This document shows positions 16,985 through 25,066 of a stretch of 64,000 bases of DNA, one piece after another. The stretch covers positions 434,001 through 498,000 of the forward strand of contig NZ_CP012601.1 of assembly GCF_001278755.1 (NCBI RefSeq). The letters run 5' to 3'. Within the stretch, counting starts at the first letter, position 1. Each line of letters starts with the position of its first letter. The notes under the pieces are model-generated. The model was not told the DNA's origin, made no database searches, and saw only the letters and a list, made by a program, of their open reading frames with translations. Made by a program: the position numbers and the translations under genes. This stretch comes from Bacillus sp. FJAT-22090. GTDB taxonomy: Bacteria > Bacillota > Bacilli > Bacillales_A > Planococcaceae.

Positions 16985-18778
16985 ATGACAACACCTGAAA
17001 TCTTATATTCCGTGAAAGCACAAAGAGGACCTGAGTTACGTTGTAAAGGATGGAGACAGGAATCCATCCTACGTATGCTTGAAAATAACATGGAAAACGC
17101 AGAAAAACCAGAAGAGCTGGTCATCTATGGGGGAATCGGGAAAGCTGCACGCAACTGGGAATCCTATCATGCCATCGTGAAATCCTTAAAAGAGTTAGAG
17201 GATGATGAGACATTGGTCGTGCAATCTGGGATGCCGGTGGCGATCTTCAAGACACATAAGTATGCCCCGACCGTGGTGATGGCAACGACGAACATCATGA
17301 AAGCAGATTGGCCGACATTCTACGATCTACAAGATAAAAACCTAACGATCTATGCGAACTATACAGCGGCGCCTTGGGAGTATATCGGTACCCAAGGGGT
17401 TATCCAAGGAACATTTGAAACACTTTCGGCGATTGCACGCCTGCATTACAATGATTCACTCGTTGGAAAAATTCTACTTACTGCAGGAGCAGGAGGGATG
17501 GGCGGGAATCAAACACGTGCGATGACGATGCATGGGGGTGTTGCCATCCTTTGTGACTCGAACATCGAAATCATTCAACGTCGTATCGACAAAGGCTTCA
17601 TCGATGAGGTTGCGGGATCGCTGGACGAGGCGATTGCGAAGGCGAAGGAATATGCGGCTGCTGGGAAACCGCTTGGCATCGCAGTCGTAGGAAATGCGGC
17701 TGATATTTTTGAGGAAGTGCTTGAAAAAGGATGGCTACCAGACATATCTACTTCCATGACCCCAGGGCATGACCCAATCTCTTACTTACCAGCTGGTTAT
17801 ACCGTGGAACAAGCGGAAGAGTTACGTGATTCCAACCGTGAACTTTACCTGGAAAAAGCACGTGAGACAATGGTCCGTGAATTGAAGGCGCTTATCAAAT
17901 TCATGGATTTGGGTGTCCATTCATTCGAATACGGAACAAGCCACCGCAAAGAATGCATCGATGCTGGAATGGACGAAAAAGAGGCGAAGCGACTACCGGG
18001 CTTCGTGGCAGAATATATCCGCCCGCTGTTCTGTGAGGGACGAGGACCATTCCGATGGGTTTGCCTATCGGGTGAGGCAGAGGACTTACGCAAGATTGAC
18101 GACATGATCCTCGAGAAATTCAGTGACGACCACCTGGTGACACGTTGGATCAAGCTCGCGAAGAAACATATCCCGATCGAAGCGCTACCTGCGCGTATTT
18201 GTTACATGGGCTTCGGTCAACGCAAGGCCTTCGCATTAGAAGTGAACGACATGATCCGTCGCGGAGAACTAGCAGGACCTGTGGCATTCTCCCGTGACAA
18301 CCTGGATTCTGGTTCGATCGTGAACCCGACATTCGAATCAGAAAACATGAAAGACGGCAGTGACTTGATCTCTGACTGGCCGATGTTGAACGGACTTTTA
18401 AACGCAGTAGGCATGTGTGACCTCATCGCGATCCAAGCGAACTATTCAATGGGGGAGGCAGTTCATACAGGCGTGACGATGGTTGCGGAGTGTGACCTCA
18501 TCGCGATCCAAGCGAACTATTCAATGGGGGAGGCAGTTCATACAGGCGTGACGATGGTTGCGGACGGAACGGCAGAATCGGATATGAGACTCGAGGTGGC
18601 GATGACCGTAGACTCAGGCATAGGGGTTGTTCGTCACGCACAGGCGGGCTATGAAATTGCACAGGACGTAGCGAACGGAAAAGGAAAATTAACAGAGGAG
18701 AGCATCAAGATCCCATTATGGTGGAAGCGTGAAGCTACATTTGGACCTAAAGATGTGAAAAAGGAAGTTAAGGCATAA
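16985..18778 (+). CDS. Urocanase-family hydratase, copy 2 with internal 25-residue duplication
   Basis: A 597-residue near copy of the gene at 13087. As far as I could compare, the first 1500 or so bases are identical. It then carries a perfect in-frame 75-base tandem duplication (18416-18490 and 18491-18565) that repeats ECDLIAIQANYSMGEAV and the following HTGVTMVA, the very loop that replaces the canonical GGGVG motif. After the duplication the copies differ by a few silent changes and at the last codons (VKKEVKA instead of IKKEEARVK). Whether a protein with a doubled active-site loop folds is unclear. AGGAGG precedes the ATG; own sigma-54 promoter; first gene of the catabolic operon. Confidence 0.85.
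   Translation: MTTPEILYSVKAQRGPELRCKGWRQESILRMLENNMENAEKPEELVIYGGIGKAARNWESYHAIVKSLKELEDDETLVVQSGMPVAIFKTHKYAPTVVMATTNIMKADWPTFYDLQDKNLTIYANYTAAPWEYIGTQGVIQGTFETLSAIARLHYNDSLVGKILLTAGAGGMGGNQTRAMTMHGGVAILCDSNIEIIQRRIDKGFIDEVAGSLDEAIAKAKEYAAAGKPLGIAVVGNAADIFEEVLEKGWLPDISTSMTPGHDPISYLPAGYTVEQAEELRDSNRELYLEKARETMVRELKALIKFMDLGVHSFEYGTSHRKECIDAGMDEKEAKRLPGFVAEYIRPLFCEGRGPFRWVCLSGEAEDLRKIDDMILEKFSDDHLVTRWIKLAKKHIPIEALPARICYMGFGQRKAFALEVNDMIRRGELAGPVAFSRDNLDSGSIVNPTFESENMKDGSDLISDWPMLNGLLNAVGMCDLIAIQANYSMGEAVHTGVTMVAECDLIAIQANYSMGEAVHTGVTMVADGTAESDMRLEVAMTVDSGIGVVRHAQAGYEIAQDVANGKGKLTEESIKIPLWWKREATFGPKDVKKEVKA
18416..18565 (+). repeat. 75-base perfect tandem duplication inside urocanase-like gene 2
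   Basis: Two adjacent 75-base units beginning TGTGACCTCATCGCGATCCA at 18416 and 18491. The unit is present once in copy 1. The reading frame is kept. Confidence 0.95.
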
Positions 18779-18795
18779 GGAAATGAAAAAAGGTA

Positions 18796-18838
18796 GTAGA
18801 TATCTAGACATAGGATATCTACCCTTCTTTTCTTTTAG
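18796..18838 (+). terminator. Hairpin/attenuating terminator after urocanase-like gene 2
   Basis: GTAGATATC (18796-18804) pairs with GATATCTAC (18814-18822), followed by a T-rich tract. It would reduce, not necessarily stop, transcription into the transporter genes, for which I see no other clear promoter. Confidence 0.65.
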
Positions 18839-18887
18839 TTTCATGGATAAATGGCTCTAAAAAAACAAAAAAATAGGGGGCAATGGA

Positions 18888-19712
18888 ATGAAAAAGAATT
18901 TATTTCTTACGATGGTCATGATTTTCTCTTTAATCTTAGCGGCATGTGGGTCAGGAGAGGCTGATGCAGATGCAGATAAGAATGGTAGCGGTGGAGATAA
19001 GAAAACACTTAAAGTTGCAACAGAGGCTAATTATGCGCCTTTTGTTTATTTGGATAAAGGAGATATGACTGGTTTCGATGTAGACTTTATGAATGCTGTT
19101 GCAGCAGAAGCTGGTTATGAGATTGAGCTAGTTAATGTTGGATGGGATCCACTGTTTGTTGAAGTAAAAAGTAAGCTTTCTGATTTAGGGATATGTGCAA
19201 TTACAATCAATGATGAAAGAAAGCAAACGTACGATTTCTCAGTTCCATATTATCTATCAACTAATAAAATTCTAGTTCCAGAAGGTAGTGATATTAAAAC
19301 TGCTGCGGACTTAAAGAATGATAAGGTAGTAGCGGTATTAGGTGGAACGACTGGTCAGGAAGCAGTGGAAGGTATTCTTGGTAAAAATAATAGTAATATA
19401 AAAAAATTCGATAATAATAACTTAGCTATCATGGAAATGATTAGCGGTGGGGCTGATGCTGTTGTTGCAGATAATGCAGTAGTGGAAGAATATGCAAAAA
19501 ATAATCCCGACCAAAAGCTTGTAGTAATTACAGATGAACAAGGATTTGAGAGTGAGTTTTATGGAATTATGTTTCCTAAGGGAAGTGAACTGACAGGAGA
19601 TTTTGATAAAGCGGTGACTACAATTCTTGAAAATGGAACATATACAAAAATCTATAAAGAATGGTTTGGAACAGAACCGGATGTTGATACAATACTTGCT
19701 CAACAGGAATGA
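18888..19712 (+). CDS. Amino acid ABC transporter substrate-binding lipoprotein
   Basis: A 274-residue family 3 solute-binding protein. The N-terminal signal peptide ends in the lipobox LILAAC, so it should be lipid-anchored outside the membrane. A low-complexity linker rich in Asp, Ala and Gly follows. The body (LKVATEANYAPFVYLDKGDMTGFDVDFMNAVA, LGICAITINDERKQTYDFSVPYY, AVLGGTTGQEAVE) is that of polar amino acid binding proteins (FliY/GlnH/ArtP type). It feeds the permease and ATPase encoded next. Given the setting, histidine or a derivative is a reasonable ligand guess. In ITINDERKQTYDFS the binding Arg is conserved. Confidence 0.9.
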   Translation: MKKNLFLTMVMIFSLILAACGSGEADADADKNGSGGDKKTLKVATEANYAPFVYLDKGDMTGFDVDFMNAVAAEAGYEIELVNVGWDPLFVEVKSKLSDLGICAITINDERKQTYDFSVPYYLSTNKILVPEGSDIKTAADLKNDKVVAVLGGTTGQEAVEGILGKNNSNIKKFDNNNLAIMEMISGGADAVVADNAVVEEYAKNNPDQKLVVITDEQGFESEFYGIMFPKGSELTGDFDKAVTTILENGTYTKIYKEWFGTEPDVDTILAQQE

Positions 19713-19722
19713 TATGAAAATG

Positions 19723-19769
19723 AAATAGCGTAACTTTGAATTTATTAGTTACGCTATTTAGTTTTTACT
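19723..19769 (+). terminator. Intraoperon hairpin after the binding protein gene
   Basis: AAATAGCGTAAC pairs with GTTACGCTATTT and a short T-rich stretch follows. Such hairpins after a binding protein gene commonly raise its level over permease and ATPase. Confidence 0.7.
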
Positions 19770-19783
19770 AGGGGGGGAACCTA

Positions 19784-20440
19784 TTGGATTTTAGACTAGA
19801 CATTTTAGTGGAATATATTCCTTTCTTTTTAAAGGGAACGTTATTAACAATAGGATTATCACTTATTGGAATACTACTAGGAACAATATTAGGATTACTA
19901 ATAGGTTTAGGAAAAATGATGCGAAATAAAGTTATTTCTTTTATATGTAGTTGCTATATAGTATTTTTCCGAGGAACACCTTTATTTGTCCAAATCTTAT
20001 TGATCCACTTTGGGGTAGTTCCTATGATTATTGGTCATACAAATGGAATAATAGCTAGTATTATCGCACTTTCATTAATAGCGGGTGCTTATATATCAGA
20101 AATATTCAGAGCTGGGATTCAATCGATTGATAAAGGCCAAATGGAAGCATCACGTTCACTAGGTATGAATCATGTGCAATCAATGAAAGATGTAATTTTG
20201 CCACAAGCATTCAAACGAATGATTCCACCACTGGGTAATGAGTTTATCGTCCTAATTAAGGAATCTTCACTTGCAGCGATTGTTGCAACTCCAGAGCTGA
20301 TGTATTATGGGCGTGCATTAGCAAGTCAATATTACAGAGTATGGGAGCCTTATCTGACCGCTGCCCTTATTTATCTCGTACTAACAACTACTTTAAGCTT
20401 CTTGTTAAATCATCTTGAAAGAAGGTTGGCAACAGAATGA
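19784..20440 (+). CDS. Amino acid ABC transporter permease
   Basis: A 218-residue HisM/GlnP-type permease with about five membrane segments. [17 protein letters not shown] and the EAA loop [43 protein letters not shown] are diagnostic. The start is TTG at 19784 after AGGGGGGG. The 3' end overlaps the ATPase start (ATGA), so the two are coupled. One permease gene means it likely works as a homodimer. Confidence 0.93.
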   Translation: MDFRLDILVEYIPFFLKGTLLTIGLSLIGILLGTILGLLIGLGKMMRNKVISFICSCYIVFFRGTPLFVQILLIHFGVVPMIIGHTNGIIASIIALSLIAGAYISEIFRAGIQSIDKGQMEASRSLGMNHVQSMKDVILPQAFKRMIPPLGNEFIVLIKESSLAAIVATPELMYYGRALASQYYRVWEPYLTAALIYLVLTTTLSFLLNHLERRLATE

Positions 20441-21159
20441 TACAAGTGAAGAACTTAAAAAAATCATTTGGTAGTAACGAAGTATTAAAAGATATTAATG
20501 TTGTCATAAAGCCAAAAGAAGTTGTGGTAGTTATTGGTCCATCAGGGTCCGGAAAATCGACCTTTTTACGATGCTTGAATTTACTGGAATCCATCACGGA
20601 TGGTCGTGTTGCTATAGAAGGTGTTGATATAACGGATAAGAAGACAGATATTAATAAAGTTAGAACTGATGTAGGTATGGTGTTTCAACAATTTAATTTA
20701 TTCCCCCATAAAACGGTAATGGAAAATATAATACTTGCCCCTATGAGGGTGAGAAAACTTTCGGAAGAACAAGCAAAGAAAAAAGGCTTAGATTTACTTC
20801 GCAAAGTGGGACTTGAAGAGAAAGCAAATGCTTATCCCGATTCTCTATCAGGCGGTCAAAAACAACGAGTAGCTATTGCAAGGGCACTTGCGATGGAGCC
20901 GAAAATTATGCTTTTTGATGAACCGACATCTGCATTAGATCCTGAAATGGTTGGGGAAGTTCTGGAAGTAATGAAGCAATTAGCAAAAGAGGGGATGACG
21001 ATGGTAGTAGTAACTCATGAAATGGGATTTGCTCGAGAAGTAGGTGACCGCGTTATATTTATGGATGGTGGTTTCATAGTGGAAGAAAATATTCCAAAAG
21101 AAATTTTTGAAAACCCACAACACGATCGTACAAAATCCTTCTTGAGCAAGGTTCTCTAA
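20437..21159 (+). CDS. Amino acid ABC transporter ATP-binding protein (GlnQ/HisP type)
   Basis: A 240-residue ATPase with Walker [10 protein letters not shown]-loop [13 protein letters not shown], signature [17 protein letters not shown], Walker [15 protein letters not shown] and the switch His in VVTHEMGF. These are the PAAT-family features. It drives uptake by the permease and binding protein encoded just upstream. Confidence 0.95.
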   Translation: MIQVKNLKKSFGSNEVLKDINVVIKPKEVVVVIGPSGSGKSTFLRCLNLLESITDGRVAIEGVDITDKKTDINKVRTDVGMVFQQFNLFPHKTVMENIILAPMRVRKLSEEQAKKKGLDLLRKVGLEEKANAYPDSLSGGQKQRVAIARALAMEPKIMLFDEPTSALDPEMVGEVLEVMKQLAKEGMTMVVVTHEMGFAREVGDRVIFMDGGFIVEENIPKEIFENPQHDRTKSFLSKVL

Positions 21160-21199
21160 TAGTTTCCGAGATTTAAGAAATCAAAAATGGGGTGAAAAA

Positions 21200-22549
21200 A
21201 TGAATAGCCTTCCAGAATCATTAGAAAATCATCAAGTTTCGTTTAATGAGCAACAAAAGATATATTCGTTTCGGAATTTCTTAAAGTTCTTCTTTTTTAG
21301 TACGATAGGAATCTTTATGTTTTTTATACCTATCAATATAAATGATAAAAATTCCATTCCTTTAGATCATTTGGTTACATGGATTCGGTCATTTTCTAAT
21401 ACGGCAAATGCCTATTATGCCATGATATTAGTAGTTTTGGGTGCAGCTTACCCATTTTACAAAAAGACATGGCGCAAAAGTAAAGTGGAAATGGTGTTAT
21501 CTGGTTTTAAAGTATTAGGAGCTATTGCTGCTTTTCTTGTATTGTTTGAAATTGGTCCTGCCTGGCTTATGGCAGAAGATATGGGCCCATACTGGTACTA
21601 TAGTTTACTCATTCCTATTGGAGTTCTTGTACCAATTGGTGCCATCTTTTTAGCAATGTTAGTCGGATATGGATTACTTGAATTTATTGGTATTTTCATG
21701 CAGCCGATCATGCGTCCAATATGGAGAACTCCTGGTAGATCTGCTATTGATGCAGTTGCATCTTTTGTTGGTAGTTACTCAATTGGTTTGTTAATAACGA
21801 ACAGAATTTACAAGGAAGGTAAATATACAAAAAAAGAAGCAGTTATTATTGCAACGGGTTTTTCAACTGTGTCCGCTACATTTATGATTGTTGTGGCAAA
21901 CACTTTAGACTTAATGCATATTTGGAATTTATATTTTTGGCTCACGTTTTTAGTTACTTTTGTGGTAACAGCAATTACGGTAAGAATTTGGCCAATAAAT
22001 AAAATGAGCGATGAGTATTACACAGAAGAAGGTTATCCAGAAGAAATTATAAAAGAGAATCGAGTAAAGTATGCATGGGAGCAAGCAATGCTTACTGCTC
22101 ATAATGCTCCTAAATTAAAGACAAATATTTATGAGAATGTCAAAGATGGATTAGTAATGGCAATGGGTATTTTACCGTCCATTATGTCCATTGGATTATT
22201 TGGGCTAATATTGGCCAATCATACACCGGTGTTCGACTTTCTTGGTTATATTTTTTATCCATTAACTTGGATTCTTCAAATTCCAGAACCACTTCTAGCT
22301 GCAAAGGCTGCAGCCATTAACCTGATCGATATGTTTTTACCGTCATTGGTTGTATTGGAGGCAAGTTTAGAAACTCGATTTATCATTGGATCTCTTTCCA
22401 TCTCAACGATTCTTTTCTTCTCTGCTTTGATACCTTGTATTCTATCAACGGAAATACCAATTAAGATGACTCATATATTAGCAATTTGGTTTTGGAGAAC
22501 AATATTAACGCTAATTATTGTTACACCACTTGCATTTTTATTCCTCTAA
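21200..22549 (+). CDS. YjiH-like membrane protein with nucleoside-recognition (Gate) domains
   Basis: A 449-residue protein with about ten membrane segments. The halves contain PGRSAIDAVASFVGSYSIGLLITNRIYKEGKYTKKEAVIIATGFSTVSATFMIVVANTLDL-type Gate sequence and a second one near LLAAKAAAINLIDMFLPSLV, matching the YjiH/Gate family. Members are uncharacterised or act as transporters. GGTG before the ATG serves as ribosome binding site. Its place between the ABC importer and the HutI-like gene suggests transport of the substrate or export of a product. The assignment to family is firmer than the function. Confidence 0.75.
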   Translation: MNSLPESLENHQVSFNEQQKIYSFRNFLKFFFFSTIGIFMFFIPININDKNSIPLDHLVTWIRSFSNTANAYYAMILVVLGAAYPFYKKTWRKSKVEMVLSGFKVLGAIAAFLVLFEIGPAWLMAEDMGPYWYYSLLIPIGVLVPIGAIFLAMLVGYGLLEFIGIFMQPIMRPIWRTPGRSAIDAVASFVGSYSIGLLITNRIYKEGKYTKKEAVIIATGFSTVSATFMIVVANTLDLMHIWNLYFWLTFLVTFVVTAITVRIWPINKMSDEYYTEEGYPEEIIKENRVKYAWEQAMLTAHNAPKLKTNIYENVKDGLVMAMGILPSIMSIGLFGLILANHTPVFDFLGYIFYPLTWILQIPEPLLAAKAAAINLIDMFLPSLVVLEASLETRFIIGSLSISTILFFSALIPCILSTEIPIKMTHILAIWFWRTILTLIIVTPLAFLFL

Positions 22550-22607
22550 AATAGCGAGGTGTGGCTGAAATGTGTCTCTTACTACTTATAATGGAGGTAT
22601 GAAAACA

Positions 22608-23849
22608 ATGAGTGAAAAAATAGAAGTCGACCTTTTAATTAGTAATGCAGCGGAAATCGTAACTTGTTCTGGCGAAGGTATGTCTGGCATTGGAGTTCTA
22701 AAGAATACTTCGATTGTAATTAATGATGGAAGAATTATTGGAGTCGGATTAAAAGATGAACTAAGTAAGAAGTTTGATATTGAAAATACACAAATAATCG
22801 ATGCGACTGGAAAAGTAGTTGCACCTGGATTTGTAGATTGTCATACACATTTAGTATTTAACGGTACACGCGTAGAGGAATACGCAGCAAAACTGACTGG
22901 CAACAATCCTGAAAAATTAAAAGAACTTGGCATTACTACAGGTCCTAATCGGACGATAGAATTGACACGGGATGCTTCCATAGAAGATTTATTTGAACAG
23001 TCCAAGAAAAGAATGCTAAGCATGTTAAATTACGGAATTACAACAATAGAGAGTAAAAGTGGGTATGGTTTGACTACCGAAAGTGAAATTAAAATACTTG
23101 AGGTGGGAAGAAGGCTTGATAGAGAAACTCCTGTCGATGTATTAAATACTTTTCTGGGAGCACATGGTTTTCCGAAAGGTATGGAAAAGAGTGATTATCT
23201 CTCTATTATTATAAATGAAATGATTCCAGAAGTAGGTAAGCGCAATCTTGCAGAATTCTGTGATGCTTGGTGTGATGAAGGTTACTATACGGCGAAGGAA
23301 TCAAAGCTAATATTGGAAGCTGCTTTGCAATATGGAATGAAACCGAAGTTACACGCAGATGCTTATTCCTATATTGGAGGATCTGATTTAGCGGTGGAGA
23401 TGAACATGGTTTCCGTAGATCATCTTAATTATACACCTGTAGAAGTAATGGAAAGGCTAGCACATTCCAAAGTCACAGGAGTATTAATGCCGGCATTGGA
23501 TTTTGCTGTTAGACACAAACAACCATTTGATGCGAGAAAAATGCTCGACTTAGGGATGGAAATAGCTCTTGCAACTGATTTATGCCCTGCATGTTATACA
23601 GAGTCCATGCAATTTGTTATTAACCTTGCATGTAGACTGTATAAATTCACAGTTGAAGAAGCAATAAAAGCGGCTACATATGGAGGTGCACGAGCACTAA
23701 ATTTAAATGATCGTGGTGTTATTGAAGTAGGTAAACTAGCAGACTTGCAGATTTGGGATATTCCTACGTATAAACATATAGCCTACGAGCTTGGAACGAA
23801 CATAGTTGAAACAGTTATTAAAGACGGCAAAGTAGTAGTCAATCGATAA
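22608..23849 (+). CDS. Imidazolonepropionase-like amidohydrolase (divergent HutI)
   Basis: About 413 residues from the ATG at 22608, ten bases after GGAGG; the earlier in-frame ATGs precede that site. Metal ligands of HutI are all present at B. subtilis-equivalent positions: His79 and His81 (DCHTHLVF), His249 (KLHAD) and Asp324 (ATD). The substrate Arg in NGTRVEEY, Tyr in SGYGL and His272 (VDHL) are kept. However Glu252, which follows in the canonical HADE motif and takes part in catalysis, is Ala here (HADA), and STDCNPGS is ATDLCPAC. So it hydrolyses a cyclic amide but probably not plain imidazolonepropionate in the standard way. Eighteen bases separate it from the M20 gene. Confidence 0.85.
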   Translation: MSEKIEVDLLISNAAEIVTCSGEGMSGIGVLKNTSIVINDGRIIGVGLKDELSKKFDIENTQIIDATGKVVAPGFVDCHTHLVFNGTRVEEYAAKLTGNNPEKLKELGITTGPNRTIELTRDASIEDLFEQSKKRMLSMLNYGITTIESKSGYGLTTESEIKILEVGRRLDRETPVDVLNTFLGAHGFPKGMEKSDYLSIIINEMIPEVGKRNLAEFCDAWCDEGYYTAKESKLILEAALQYGMKPKLHADAYSYIGGSDLAVEMNMVSVDHLNYTPVEVMERLAHSKVTGVLMPALDFAVRHKQPFDARKMLDLGMEIALATDLCPACYTESMQFVINLACRLYKFTVEEAIKAATYGGARALNLNDRGVIEVGKLADLQIWDIPTYKHIAYELGTNIVETVIKDGKVVVNR

Positions 23850-23866
23850 AATAGGAGGAGTTATAG

Positions 23867-25027
23867 ATGACAAAAAAACAATTCACTTCAGCTGCAGAAG
23901 AAGTAAAAGAAGAGCGCTTGCTCCAGTTGTTTTTGGAACTTGCAAAAATTAATGGTCCAAGTACTAAAGAACAACTTGTAGCGGAATATTTAATGAAAGC
24001 ATTACCGGAGCTTGGATTTACAATAGAATTTGATGAAGCACATAAAAATTTTAATGGTGAAGTTGGTAATTTAATTGCTTGGCATGAGGGAACTGATGCA
24101 ACTATTCCTCCACTATTTTTCTCTACACATATGGATACAGTGCTTCCGACTGATGGACTTAAACCAGTTATAAAAGATGGAATTATCTATTCTGATGGCA
24201 CAACTATATTGGGTGCAGATGATCGAGCTGCATTAGCTGCATATTTAGAAGGAATTCGAGCGGTTGTTGAAAGCGGGATACAACATGGACCAATTGAATT
24301 TGTTTTAACTGTTAATGAGCAACCAGGACTTGTGGGAGCAAAATATATGGACTATTCAAAGATTAAGAGTAAAGCAGGTTACATTTTTGATAGTAGTGGC
24401 GATGTCGGTCAAATAATTTTAAAAGGACCATACAGTAGTCGCATCTGGATGGAAGTGGAAGGTAGAGCGGCACATATTGCACTAAACGCTGAGGAAGGAA
24501 ATAGTGCATTTCTAATAGCTGCAAATGGCTTATTGAATATGAAGTTAGGCACCATTGATGAAGAGACACTAGCTAATATAGGTATTATAAATGGAGGAGA
24601 ATTAACATCCATTATTCCTGGTTCTGTGACGGTGGCAGGAGAAGTACGAAGCTTTTCTAAAGATAAATTAGAACGCCAGTTAAAGCATATGGAGGATGCG
24701 ATGCAAGAGGCAGCTAGAAAAAGTGATGGTAAAGTAAATGTTCGTATTGAAAAGAAATATAGCGGATTTGATATTCCTAAGGATCATATTCTAACCTCCA
24801 CGGTTGAAAAATCAGCGAGAAACATACATGTAAAACCATATTTAACCGAAACATTAGGAGGTGCAGATACTAATGTACTTAACGAGAATGGTTTGACTTG
24901 TATTACTTTGGGTAATGGGTTTCAAAACATCCACTCCTTTAGAGAATGTATTAGTATAGAAAACTTAATAAATACAGGTAGACTAACAGCTGAATTAATA
25001 GAACAATGGTATGAGAATCATAAATAA
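23867..25027 (+). CDS. M20-family metallohydrolase (peptidase T-like)
   Basis: A 386-residue protein of the M20 fold: THMDTV (His88, Asp90), GADDRAALAAYLEG (Asp118) and IHSFRECI (C-terminal His) are metal-binding motifs. The catalytic pair, normally EE, reads NEQ (Glu151-Gln152): the general base stays, but the second Glu, a zinc ligand in this family, is Gln. FDSSGDVGQII supplies the Asp ligand. The dimerisation domain is residues about 185-300. It likely cleaves an amide or formimino-type bond of a small molecule. AGGAGG before ATG. It lies between HutI-like and HutH-like genes, where HutG would be expected. Confidence 0.8.
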   Translation: MTKKQFTSAAEEVKEERLLQLFLELAKINGPSTKEQLVAEYLMKALPELGFTIEFDEAHKNFNGEVGNLIAWHEGTDATIPPLFFSTHMDTVLPTDGLKPVIKDGIIYSDGTTILGADDRAALAAYLEGIRAVVESGIQHGPIEFVLTVNEQPGLVGAKYMDYSKIKSKAGYIFDSSGDVGQIILKGPYSSRIWMEVEGRAAHIALNAEEGNSAFLIAANGLLNMKLGTIDEETLANIGIINGGELTSIIPGSVTVAGEVRSFSKDKLERQLKHMEDAMQEAARKSDGKVNVRIEKKYSGFDIPKDHILTSTVEKSARNIHVKPYLTETLGGADTNVLNENGLTCITLGNGFQNIHSFRECISIENLINTGRLTAELIEQWYENHK

Positions 25028-25066
25028 TTATTCTATTTAGTAGTAGACATAGGGAGTGAACGGACA

